A program made the position numbers and the translations under genes. 64,000 nt of DNA from Sipunculus nudus (taxonomy: Eukaryota > Annelida > Sipuncula > Golfingiida > Sipunculidae), in the NCBI GenBank assembly GCA_026874595.1, contig CM049314.1, forward strand, positions 32,269,229 through 32,333,228, in the 5' to 3' direction. This document shows, piece by piece, positions 1-12,500 of the stretch. Position 1 is the stretch's first letter; each line of letters begins with the position of its first letter. The notes under the pieces are model-generated. The model ran no database searches. It was not told the origin of the DNA and was given only the letters and a program-made list of their open reading frames with translations.

Positions 1-349
1 ATAGCTGCCATTTACAGCCTGCAAAAGTCAAACAGGACATGTTAGCCCATACAAAAAATAGTTATTTTATGGATGCACCTGTTTTCATGGACCATTATTT
101 TGCAAATAAGGAATACTCCTTGGTAAGGCAAAATAAAAAAAAAAAGGTTTGGTACTAAGGTACCGCTTGGTTTAATTTTAATCTCCAGAATCAAAATTTT
201 TTACTTTGATATTCATCTTTCAAGAAGATAAAATATTATTACAAATTTGATAAGATTTCCTTTGTTATGTAGTGCTTTTTACCTGTAACCAAACAATTTC
301 TGTTATTTCTATGCTTTTCCCTTATCACATGACAATTTTAGGGAAACAT

Positions 350-382
350 ACAAGTGACCCATGGGTCATGACGCTCAGCTGC
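350..382 (+). repeat. Head of the GACCCATGGGTCATGACGCTC repeat family
   Basis: The segment CAAGTGACCCATGGGTCATG then ACGCTCAGCTG recurs almost unchanged at 22,545 and in diverged form at 25,159, 25,353 and, inverted, 62,431-62,465. It marks one end of a mobile repeat family whose other end is GTCAGCTGAGC. The body linked to this copy may run to the tail at 2,755-2,780, but continuity cannot be shown. Confidence 0.5.
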
Positions 383-1680
383 CAAGCATGACCTGTGACA
401 TCATGGACTGAGATTCACAACTTCCAGTCAAATTTTGAAGAACCAATTTGCCAATTTGTTGAAAATTTTCTATGACAACAGAAATATATCACCTATGTCT
501 GGTTAAAACACAGTGAATTGATGGTCTGAGGAAAATGCATGATTGTTAAGCTATCAGGAACTATTCCAACAGCTTGCTTGAAACCTGTCAGTCTCAAAGG
601 AACACCACAAAGGGCAAATATAAGATCAAAATATATAGCAAAAATCAAGGAAATACATGCAAGAATTATTGAGAAACAGGTGCTTCTGTATGAATTTTTA
701 TTCAATACAAGCCAACTGTACTGCACTTTTATAAATGATGGTAATATTTATTCAGAAATATTTGACCCAATCCTTTACAAGATTACATAAATATACATCC
801 AACTGCATTCATTTTTAACTGTTCTTGAGATAATATGATCAAAAGGAATTAAAAGATGGTTGCCTGGTGGCCATATTGGGCTTCTGACAAGTCTGAAATC
901 AGACAACAAACATTCTCTAAATCGGACCAAACATTAAAGAAAAATTACTGAAACTGCACTGAAGGTAGAATTTCTAAGGTGGCTAACTGGCAGACATAAT
1001 GGATTTCTGACAAGTATGACATTTGATATCCCACATTCTCCAATAAGAGACCAAACTTGGGGCAAATTATCCAGTAATGAATGCCCAAAATAATTCAAAA
1101 GGCATGTCCAGGCCCTCATATCAGATTTTTAGATATGCAATTGTAAAAAAGTGTAAGTCCAATATTTTTTATTATCACTCTGCTTTTCAATGGGGTTAGC
1201 AGGGTAGGTAAACTGCCAAACCTGAAAGAAAAGAAATGCAGAAAGCATGCCTAAGAGTCTTGAAATAAAACAAAAAGCCATCCTTAATCAAGGTACACAT
1301 CCACATATTATGAGAACAAACACTTGCTTTTATATGTGGTGATATATATTAAAATATTCAGATATCTAGGAAACTAAGTTTATTGCTAGGATTCCATAAA
1401 ATAAACTGCAAAATGTTCCCATCATCTTATAAATCAGTAGCTAAACCTTAATACTATACTCTCATAGTCTTAATGCCTGGCTATAGCATTCTGACAACAG
1501 TGTTTTTGTTATGAAGTAACAAGGTACTTATCACTGAGCCTTATCACTTAATAGGCTGATACAAAAGGGAGTCATATGTCACCAGTGTCACTCACAATTA
1601 CAGCCACACAGGGAGATGTACCAGCTGGAGTGGGATGGTTATATATACAAGAAAAATAGAGATGGTCTAAAAAATAAGTA
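383..1680. other. Non-coding stretch
   Basis: This AT-rich sequence lies downstream of the FYVE gene. Open frames of up to 83 codons occur on both strands but have no recognisable domain, splice context or coding bias. Nothing else was seen. Confidence 0.5.
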
Positions 1681-2519
1681 ATTGTGAACATCCCTGACCT
1701 ATGACCTTGGCCTTTTGCCCATATATCAACTGGATTCTTTCTAAATGATGGGTAACTACTAACCACTTAAATCTGGTGTAATTACTTGGCAACCAATGGG
1801 TGAATAACTTTGACCTGCTGACCAGCTGACCCCAAAATCAATAAGTTATTTATTCAAGCAAAAAGACCCATAAATATGAAGTTTGAGTCAAACTGAGTGA
1901 TGCATAGATGTGGCATATGTGAAAGACTGAAGGTTTGGGTTGAACAGTTACACTTGAAATATGCTCACAAACATTTAGAACAATTAAATATTGTGACCTT
2001 GACCTTTAACTTTTTGACCTCAACATCAATAGGCTTCTTACCTTATTGGTAGGTAAGCCATATATGACAGATGGAAGGTACAGATGGAAAAGTTTGCCTG
2101 CAAAAAGAAGTGGGTGCTGTGAACTTGACCTTTGACCTCAAAATCAACAGGTCTTTTCCCCTGTTGGCAGAGAAGCGATATCAGTGCTGGAAGGTTTGGA
2201 ATGAAAAGTCTAGCTTGAAATGTGTCCACAACCTTTTCAAAGAAGTGGATCCTGTGACCCTGACCTTTGACCTTGTGACCTCAAAATCTATAGGATTCTT
2301 TTCCAACTTAGTAGGTGAGCTATATGTGAAAAATCAAAGAATTGGGATGAAAGGGTTGGCTTAAAATGCATCCACAGGCTTTTCAAAGAAGAGGCTCCTG
2401 TGACCTTGACCTTTGACCGTTTGACCTCAAAAAAATTATGGTTCTTCCCCTGTTGGTAGGTGAGCTGTATGTGAAAGATGGAAGGTTTGGGATGAAAATT
2501 TTGTCTCAAAGAGTTATTT
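1680..2519 (+). repeat. Degenerate tandem repeat with TGACCTTTGACC core
   Basis: About six diverged units of roughly 130-145 bp carry a GTGACCTTGACCTTTGACCTC core followed by ATCAATAGG and TTGGTAGGTGAGC. The cores lie near 1,695, 1,810, 1,995, 2,120, 2,257 and 2,401. Such units are common in bivalve genomes. The array runs straight into the foldback element at 2,520. Confidence 0.65.
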
Positions 2520-3130
2520 CTGGGGGGTGCAAACACACTCCATAACTTCGAGAATATAGGTCGCAGTGACCTAATTTCAGGTTTGCAAGGAGATCTTTTT
2601 ATAACCTCTAAGACTGCATAGGGTTCATGGCCCTAGCCCCTATGGTTACGATTTGTGCCCTGCTAACAGACGGCCGGCCGGCCGGACGGCAGGCCAGACG
2701 GCCGGCCGGACGGACAGACGGAAGGAAGACGGACAAAGACCCATCGCTATAGCCCAGCATGACTGAAAGTCAGCTGAGCTAAAAAAAAAGTTAAAAAAAA
2801 AAGTTTCGCCTACCCGCACTGATTTCTGAAAGAAAATGCCTGACAATCATACCTATTTTTTTGGATGGCCTTAGCGGGCATTTTTTTTTCCTTTTCATCT
2901 CAGCTGACTTCCAGTCATGCTGTGCTAATAGCATTGGGTCTTTATGCATCGTCCTTCTGTCTGTCTGTCTGGCCATCTGGCCGTTAGCAAGGCACAAGTT
3001 GTAACTGCAAGGGCTAGGATCATGAACCCTAGGCAGTCTTAGAGGGTCTAAAAAGATCTCCAAGGGAACCTAAATTTAAGTCACTGTGACCTTTATTCTC
3101 TGAGTTACAGGGTGTGTTTGCACCCCCCAG
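2520..3130. mobile_element. 611-bp foldback element with (GACG)n arms
   Basis: The left arm (2,520-2,780) starts CTGGGGGGTGCAAACACAC and ends AAAGTCAGCTGAGCT. The right arm (2,897-3,130) is its diverged reverse complement, ending GTGTGTTTGCACCCCCCAG. Each arm carries GTGACCT, a gene-like CCCTATGCA block, a GACG-type simple repeat and the GTCAGCTGAG tail. No open frame is present, so it is non-autonomous. Confidence 0.7.
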
Positions 3131-3418
3131 AATTAATTCTTATAGCTAAAATTATTGCTATGATTCCAGTTTTTTCAGTAATGTTAGATACCACTGTATC
3201 AATATTGTTATGGGATGCATATAAAACCAAACTCTTTTTCTAATGCAGCTTGTTTTTCTGGCCAATTATGTATGTAATGTTTGTGTGTTTTGTATAGTTG
3301 TTTGGTAATCTTACCAAATTGTCACAGCTGATATTAACCCTCACCAAAAGCTGCCTTTCTTAGATTAAACAGTGACTATGGGCTATGGAGGAACTCAAAA
3401 AGCTTCACAGACACAAAG

Positions 3419-3556
3419 TTAAATATTCAACGCACGTACATTTTTTTCAACTTCATTTTGGATTCTGACGAGAACTTGTTTTGGTGTTGTTTCCTCTAGA
3501 CGTCGTTGTAAATCTCGGAACGAGAACATGTTATTCAGGTAGAATTCGGATGCTCC
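3419..3556 (-). CDS. FYVE gene exon 8, terminal exon
   Basis: After a TGCTTTCAG acceptor the frame reads GASEFYLNNMFSFRDLQRRL and ends at TAA (3421-3419). An AAT|GTACGT sequence 21 bases before the stop could be a donor to an exon outside the window, which would give a longer protein. No AATAAA is obvious just downstream. Confidence 0.6.
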   Translation of the reverse strand, partial: GASEFYLNNMFSFRDLQRRLEETTPKQVLVRIQNEVEKNVRALNI

Positions 3557-6500
3557 CTGAAAGCATACAAAATGAAGGAAAGTGAATGGTGCAATTGTTA
3601 GACACTTCTAAAAGAAACTTATAAGGTTCAATAATCCTATGTTTAAAACTAAGAATTATCTTAATTACAACATTATTGCTTTCCAATTATTATGAGAAGA
3701 TTTAAAAACTTGTAAGATTGATTACAAGTAGTTCCTTAGTATAAGCACTTAGAAATTATATACACATAAATAATCATTTGTGGGAAAACAATAAATCAGT
3801 GAGTTAAACAATAAGACGATAATTTTCAAAAATTAAAACAATTTTTTTTTTAACTTCATAAACAGATATTAATAGATCTTAAAACAGAGATAAGACCAGG
3901 GCCAACAGAATTCAAAGAAAAATAAAAAGCTTCACACTTTGTGATGAAATATAAACCATAATCTCAGAATGAAAGGATATTTCATTAATTTTCTCTGCCA
4001 AGATCATATCTGTTCATTCCTCTGTGTGTGTTTATGTGTGAGTGTTTGTTAACAACACAACTCAAGCAATCATGAACAGAATCTCATGAAATTTTAAGGG
4101 CATTTCAGGAATGGGCCAAGGAAGAAGCAATTAGATTTTGGTGTGGATCAAACTCATGACCTGGATCCAGGATGGACTTCTAACTAAGAATATTCATAAA
4201 TATACAATGACTTGTGCCCAAATGAACCTAGGAATATGGGATGAATAGGCAATTGAACTATCCACCACAGCCCAAATGCTCCACCCTTTTAACTTATTAT
4301 TATAATGAGCCCCCAAAACGCTCCTACACATATGGACTTCCATGCCCATGGTAGCGAGAGCTGATTATAACATAATAATGACATCACAAAGGGCGATGGT
4401 GCATGACATCGTATTGACTGCATCATCAACTCGTATCACCTGACCATTGTTTACTATATTGTAGTCATATATGAACTGTGTTGCAATATATACTGGATTA
4501 TTTGTCCTATACAAATTATGTGCAAGGTAAGACATTATTATTCATGTGGTAATCGGAGGAATGGCTCCCGCAACCTATAGCCTAGAAACTTTTTATACTC
4601 TCTATTGTATAATAAAATATCCCGGAAAACATGACGACATGGGTACTGGTAGTATTTACGGACTACAGGTGTTCTGTTTGACAGAGCTCTGTCAAATTAT
4701 GCAAAATGTTGTTCTTGTCAGATGATTGACGCTTTACAATGTTTAAGGTCACCTGATTGGGTGCTCCTTAGTCCCATGCTTATGTTTATTCATTGAATGG
4801 ATATGCAATTAGGGTTGCATAGGGTTCATGGATAGGTCATTTGCAAGCATGGATTGGACAACTTCTGCATTAATGAACCTGGGAGTAGGGGCCATGCAAA
4901 TTAGAGAATCAAAGAACATTTTGGAGCATCCTAAATTAAGGACTGTCCACAAGGCGGAGGCTTGCATTCCACAGAGGGAACAATTCTAGTATTTAATTTG
5001 ATTAAAACAGCTGAACAGCAGTGTTAAATAATTGAACAATAACTTCATAGATTTACATTTTGAATTTAAATCCATTATTTTGAAGGCTAAGCATGCATGC
5101 TTGCTTACTTTTGACAGCTGAAACTCCCAACATTTGACTAGATTTTCCTATGTCAAATAGTCATTGATATAAATCAGTTAATATTTCCATTAAACTAAAC
5201 TACCAGTAATCCTTTGTAATAGTTGCTTAAATCTGTTAAAGATACCATGAAAGCCAAGTAAGATATTGCCTGTCATGTTAATACAAAGAAGGTTATAGTA
5301 TTACTCTGAGCCATAATTGATTAAAACTTCACTTATAATGACAGTGGAAAGTTACTATTTCTGGTATTTTTATAACAGATCAAGGAATCAAGGGATTATC
5401 TCAAGTTAATGGATGTCAGATATCAGGATACCTGCCTCTACTTACCCTGACCATATTCTTCACAACAGTAACTTGACCTGGTGTGGTAGTTCTGATTTTC
5501 TTCAAGGGAGTAATGTTCATCACGACTTTACTGAAGTAATCAGCCAGATCACACTGAAAATGTAAAAATGCTCTGGTGAGTGTTTAGCTCAATTTCGGCT
5601 CTCTTACACAGTTTTGACAGGAACCACACTGTTATAAGCTGGGTTTCCAAACGGCTTCTGTAGCTCAGGGGTAGAGCACAGACCTCAAAGCCAAGAGGTT
5701 GTGAGTTCGAATCTCAAGGCGGTGAGATTTTTCATGGTTGGCTCCTACCCAGGGTAAGCCCTCGCCCAACAGTCGTGTTTTACTCACAAACGAGTGTGCA
5801 ATTCAGGGGTTCCTGGGTGCTATGACCAAGCAACGGGGACATTTACAAACCCAAAGCACACAATTGCGGTAGACACTGGGCCTGGCTGACACCAGGATAT
5901 AAAATACAATGCCAGGAAGAAAGGGCTACCATCCTGTAGTCAAAAACAAAATGGAACTCCGCAGTTGTAAATACTTATATTGTGAATTAGATAAGTCAGC
6001 ATTAAAAAAATTGAGCAAGTTACCTCCACAAAAAAAAAAATCTTTAAAAAAAGGAAAAAAGCCAATCTGGTGCCTTTTTTATGAATAATGAACAAGGCAA
6101 CTGAACAAACTTTATTTTATGTGCCTGCCGGAGCACACCTGGTGCTGGTTTTACTTAAAAACTTTTATGATAAAGCCATATACACCTATCCCACTTCCGG
6201 TGCATATGTTCTTGTTCAAAGATGTACAAACAGTGTATTGTTTTAGATTTCTGGTTCTTTGGATCTAAATGGCAGTTCTGAATGGCACAAACACTTTTCA
6301 TGAAATAGCTGAAAGAGCAGCTCTTTGAGCAGTCTGTGAAAGTATAGCTGTCATAGACTTGGTAGTATGAAGATAAAGTGGAGGATAACGGCTTCTTTGG
6401 CAAAGGGGAAGAGCACAGGACTCAAAGACAGAAGGTCATGAGTTCAAATCTCAGCCAAGGAGGTGAGAATTTATGGTCGGCCCCCACCCAGGGTGAGCAC

Positions 6501-9500
6501 TCAGCAGGCTTAATGGGAATAACTCAGAAAAGGAGAGCATCTTTTGGGGGGTTCCTTGGTGTTATAACTTACCAAAGGGGCTGATTTCACACCTGGAACC
6601 TGCAGGTGCTGTAGACACCAGGCCTGGGTGATACCAGGATACAAAAATAGGCCCCAAACAGAAATGAAACTGTGCAGATGTACATACTTAGATTTAGAAT
6701 TAGATAAGGGAGCATAAAAATGGAGGCGGTTATCTCCACCAAAAATAAAAAGATTTAGTGGAGGATTGCTCTTTATAGACTGAGTTCATTCTAATTATGA
6801 AATGTTTTATTTTCTGTTTCATGTGTGACATTGACACATGAATATGATCTTTATGTATTTAGTGTCCCTGTTTTAATTTAATGCTAAATTAAATGCTGAC
6901 TTATCTTTGTTTTTGAAGGCACCAAATTGACTTACTGTAAATTTCCACATATACGTCCACCCCGCATATAAGTTGAGGTGGGATTTTGAAGAGAGAAATC
7001 GGGAGAAAATTTTTAATAGCCGTCTGAGTCTGAATAGTCCCTGGCTCACAACAGATAAGTAATTGAAAACCAATGGAATGAGTCATTTAAAAGTCGCGCC
7101 CAAAAATAAACTTACGTGCATAGTTGTCAGGCTACAAGTACCCACTACCACTGCTTTAGTGCAGGTAACATTCCTTTTCAGTGAAGGTTAAACCAACTGG
7201 ACGCTGTGATTTATAGCTGAAAGTGAAACCCCCAGGAAGGCCCCCCGTGTGACGACGTAGGTGACAATATTAACAAGGGTCCTCGGTCACTTCTTGTCAT
7301 TTTCAAATGAACAAAGACGTTTCCCGAGTGTTATGAAAAGTATCTACGTAAGTATGATATGAGTAAGTATATATACGTAAGTCTATATAGTTACAGACAA
7401 AATTCCATATTAGCTTTGAGAACCAACAATACATTATACCAACGGCATATAAGTAGTCATACATTTTCCCGGAAGATGTCGCCACTGTTGCATGAAAATA
7501 AATGGGGGAAATTGACAACCAAACGTCAATGAGACTGTTTCTGCTTATGAGAAAGGGAAGAAACTGAATTCACATTATTTCGTGTTTGTATTGTACATAA
7601 GAATGAACAAGATTTGCTCTTCAAGTGTTATGAATAGGTACATAACGTGAGACTAAATTACTTTCATTTTACACCTTTCAGAACAAGCCTTAATTTGTCA
7701 CCGCTATAAAAAAATAGTCAACTATATTCCCGTCAGGTGATGCCAATGTTGCGTAAAGAAAAATGGAAAATAAAATCAACGATCAAGCTCAAGTTAGCCA
7801 TTTCTGCTTATCTGACAGTGGATCAAATAAAATAATCTTCGTCAATGTTCAGAATTGATTGCCTGTTAATGAAAATATGATATCCGTCCATAGTTTTGTA
7901 TTTTAATTCCCAGTACTTAACAGACTGCGGATTTATCAGCTACTCGATACGATCGCTGGCTGAATGGAACACGTATCTCGTCTGACCTGTTGGGCGACCC
8001 CAGTTATATGCGGGTCATGGCAATCGTCATGTTATATAATTCCAAGCTAACTGTCAGTATTTTAATTGTTGGAAGAAACAGTTATGAAACCATTGCGCTC
8101 TGAAGACCCATGACCTGTGTCAATGGGAAAATGGCTTTTTAAGTTCACCTTTGAGTTCGCCCGCCTTTTGTCACCTGTTCATATTCACAAACAGCAGCCC
8201 GCGGTCATTTGCGTGTTTTCTCGCTTGTGCAAGCATCAAATGTTGCCGAGCAATTCTTAAACAGACTTTGATGTCAAATACACAGAGGTCGATGCCATTG
8301 ATAAACCCTAATTGATTACACAATACTCGTGCCTCTAGCACCCATGCTCAATCGCCCATGAATAAAGCTTGTTTATTATAACCAGGCGCGAGGTCACGTG
8401 CTGGTTGTCAGCATCCAAGTTTATCGCATGAATTTTGATATACCGCATTACTCAATAAAAAGGACAGCGTAAATGGCCGAACTTAAAAAAACTAGAATAT
8501 CAGCAGAAGCTGACAAAAGCCCTCAGCCAAAAGAACAGTGTTTAGAGGTGGTAACAGTAACAAGTACTAAATATCTGTTCTCACATGGATGTATATCTGT
8601 ACATGTCTCACTTATAAATTTAAAATGGAGAGGTATGTACCATGATTCATAACAATCCACCAAATGCTTCCTGAAAAATAAGCTTCTAAGTTTTATTCTA
8701 TTATAAGCTCTTGAAAAGTAGGTAAAGGTCACCCATCTTCAAACTTGACCGAGATTTTGTTGATATACATCTTCACCAAAGAAATAAAATTCCTATTGTG
8801 AATCCTTTCAGAGATATCCCGCTCACAAGGCCAAGTTGAAAAATTTAAGAAAAATTCATTAAAAATCAGAAATTGTAGGTGGCGCCCCCAAACTTGTGCA
8901 GCAGTTACAGACCATCAGTCCCTATGATCATAGTTAGTATTACGAATATCCACCAAATGGTTCCTGAGAAATGAACTTCTAAATGTTTTTTCTATAATCA
9001 GCTCTAAAACGTAGAAAAATAGGTCAAGGTCACCCATCTTCGAACTTGACCGAGATTTTGTAAATATACATCTTCACAAAAAAAAATGAAATTCATACAG
9101 TGAATCCTTTTAGAGATATCCCGATCACAAGCCCAAAGTTGAAAAATCCTATAAAAATTCATTAAAACTCAGAAATTCCAGGTGGCGCCACCAAACTTGT
9201 GTAGCAGGTACAGACTATCAGTCCCAATAATCATACTTAGTTTTGTGAAAATCCACCAAATTGTTCCGGAGTAATAAGCATTTAAGTGTTTTTCTATAAT
9301 CAGCTCTAAAATGTAGAAAAATCGGTCAAGGTCACCCATCTTCGAACTTGACCGAGATTTTGTCGATATACATCTTTACAAAGGAAATAAAATTCCGATG
9401 GTGAATCCTTTTCAAGATATCCCGCTCACAAGGTAAAAGTTAACGGACGCCGGACGGACGGACGGACGGACGGACCGACAGCTTGGGTGACGACAATAGC

Positions 9501-12500
9501 CCATCAGCCTAAGGGCTGAGGGCTAAAAAAGTATGGAAGTCTTATTCAACAGTATTTAATGACTGAAATGGCCACATATGTTCCCGGCATCCCCAGAAAT
9601 GAACATCTGATGAGCTATTAGGCAAGTCCTATCTGCATCAGCCGGACATTCAGGTCGGCAGTTTGCAAAGTATAGGTAAAATTTGGACTGTCAGGCTAAT
9701 ACCCGCACATAAAGCAACCCCCCCATTCCTGGATTATTTTTTTAGGAGCAAATTTCTCGACGTATATGAGGAAATTTACGGTATGTAATAACCTGTATTG
9801 TTGGTCAGTGACTGCAGAGAAATTTGAGATTTCTCCTGATGTGCTTACCTGCGTCCTGGCCAGTTCTTGTGTGTTTCCAAATCCTGGATCTGAGGACTTA
9901 GCAGAGCCATCGTTTATGTCCAGAGATTCAACAATCTCCTGATACTGGAGGAAGAAAGGACAATATTTATTATCAAATTTTTATTTTGCACAGAAATTTT
10001 AACAGCTTGACAAGGAAAGACACATTTGTTAGGGAGCATCAACAGGGGTGAAATTCTTTTTCATTAAAATAGTTAGATAATTTGAAAGATCTGGTATCAT
10101 CTATAAAATCAATCTTTTATTTACAGTAAACATTTTTTTTTTTTTATTTATGAGACAGACATGACTGACATACATGATATGCTAGTGAGGATACCTTTTA
10201 AATGATATTCCAGTGTGTAGAGGGGGCATCTTATTAACAACAGTATTAATATCATAATAAATCCCCTTTGCTGAATAGTGCAAAATTTAAAACCTTGCAA
10301 ACAACAATACCGTCAAAAAGTAATTTGTTGAGGGCAAACTTTATTTTATTGGCCAGAAAAACCATCCCGCTACTGATTTTTCTGTTGGGAAAGAACTAGC
10401 CAGATCATCTGGCAGACTGGAGGCCAGCTTTATAGGACATTAATTTTGAAAGGGATGCAGGGAAAAATAAATTCATGTCATTCTCAAAATTAAAACTTAA
10501 CATTCTACAAGACCCTAAACCACACATTTCAGGCTCCCTTATACACTTCACACTACACTAACCTTTGGCATGATATCATCAATACCCTTTCTTGTTGAGC
10601 TGAGTTTCTCATGGATATTTATAATTGGGAACCATGACTCATAGTTAGGGTCTCGTTTGGCTGGGTCCTGGTAATACTCTTCATACTGTTGATCTGCTAT
10701 GTGCCCCTCACAGGGCCCACAAACTCGTAAGTACTGTGACATGGTCGGTTCTTTATCAGGGCACTGTTGGTGAAATAAAGACCAAACATCTTTGAACAGA
10801 AATCCTGCACAGAGCTCAGAACATTAAAACACTCTCCTCATGCAGCTGCTATACACTAGCTGCAGTCCCCCAAGATCTCCTTTCTTGTAACCGCTGCTTT
10901 GTACTGGCACACTTGTTCTCATTGGTCTTTTTCTTGGCCCTGTACCAGAACCAGTGTTATCTGCCCAATGAGAGTGGGTGTCACATGTTTAAAATTTGGA
11001 GCTGGGTGCACAATGTGATACCGTGTTCTCATTGGTCTGAATACATTTCTCTGCTCTGTGCCCACCCTGGTGGTCCAATCAAGATAATCTTGTTTAACAA
11101 AGCAGTGGTTGCAAGATATGAAATCTGCATGGGATGTCTGCAGTCTATAACTGATGTATACGGAGTGAAAAAACCTTTTTAAATGAGTGTATCCCTGAAA
11201 CATATGCAGCCTTTGCATGGGTATTTTTTACTGTAATGGATTCACAAAGAATGGAGAAATTTACAATTCATCAGGTATCAATCTTGATAATCGGCAAGAA
11301 CTTAGATGACCCCAATAGAACCATTAAGATGTGATGTCATGATCATAAACAGGATCTGAATAATGGCTGAAACCTGTGAACAAATTGAGGGGATAAAATA
11401 TGCACCACTTCAAACATTAAGAAGAGTCTGACCATGGTGCTCAAAAGCATGTTTTTGCTGTATATCATGCAGAAGATAGATCACTGTTACCATTTTTGGG
11501 TTCCCTGAGAGATTTTACCAAGACCTGTCTGGATCTTGAATAAGTAGTGTCAATAGGTCTAATGGTCACAATTTGTGCCCTGCTAACAGATAGTCAGATG
11601 GATGGAGGGCCAGATTACTGGACAGAAGTTTGATGGACAAAGACCTATCATTATAGCTGTAGACTGAAAGTCAGTTGAGCTAAAAAAATTAAAAGCATGA
11701 AAGCTTTACAAAAACACAGACAGGTGAAAAGAACAAAAAGACAAACCTGCCATGAAGATGCAGAGATGGCAACAGAGGACCATGATACAGGGTTAAGGAT
11801 GTAAGTATAGGCAACCTCAGGGTTGTATCAATTTCTCTATGAAAAATATCATTACAGCTGACTTCTATACCAAATATGAACAAACATTAAAATATCTTTC
11901 TCCATGTATGATAATGTTTAGACTTTTAAATCACCTTATAGAGATGGGTATTATAAGAAGAAAATGTGTATATATATCTCATATATTATAAGGTAATGAA
12001 CTATGACGTGCTGAGTGAACTATATGCCTGTAGCATAAGAATTATAAAGTAAAACCTTAGAGATATAACAATGGCTGTTGTATTATTAAAGGTTATCATA
12101 ATGAGATGAGTTCATTTTTTCCCCATAAACAATCTCTGACTACAAAGTTTCAAATGAAAAGTCTCGTTTTAATGAGCTACTTACCCCAACAATCTTGATG
12201 ATCTTGAGCTCTGCTGTTTTCTCCTTGTCTTTCAGCTGGCTGTCTGGTATGTAGACTAAGAGATCTTTACTGGAGCACGACTCGCACACGGCAGCACCAC
12301 ACACACAGCAGTGATGACGACTACGTCTAAGGTTAAAATCCTGATAACACTTCCGACAGCGTTCGACCAGCTTTTCTATCTGAAAATATAAAGTTTAACA
12401 CCATGCAGTATTTTTTATGATGGTATACATATTTTTGAACTTTCCATTTATTATGACAAGATTTCGTAACATTTAAAACAAAATTAAATTTTTAAAAGGA

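Noticed and set aside
5651-5730. A functional tRNA gene
   Set aside because: Only the boxes are tRNA-like; the arms do not pair into a full cloverleaf and a SINE body follows.
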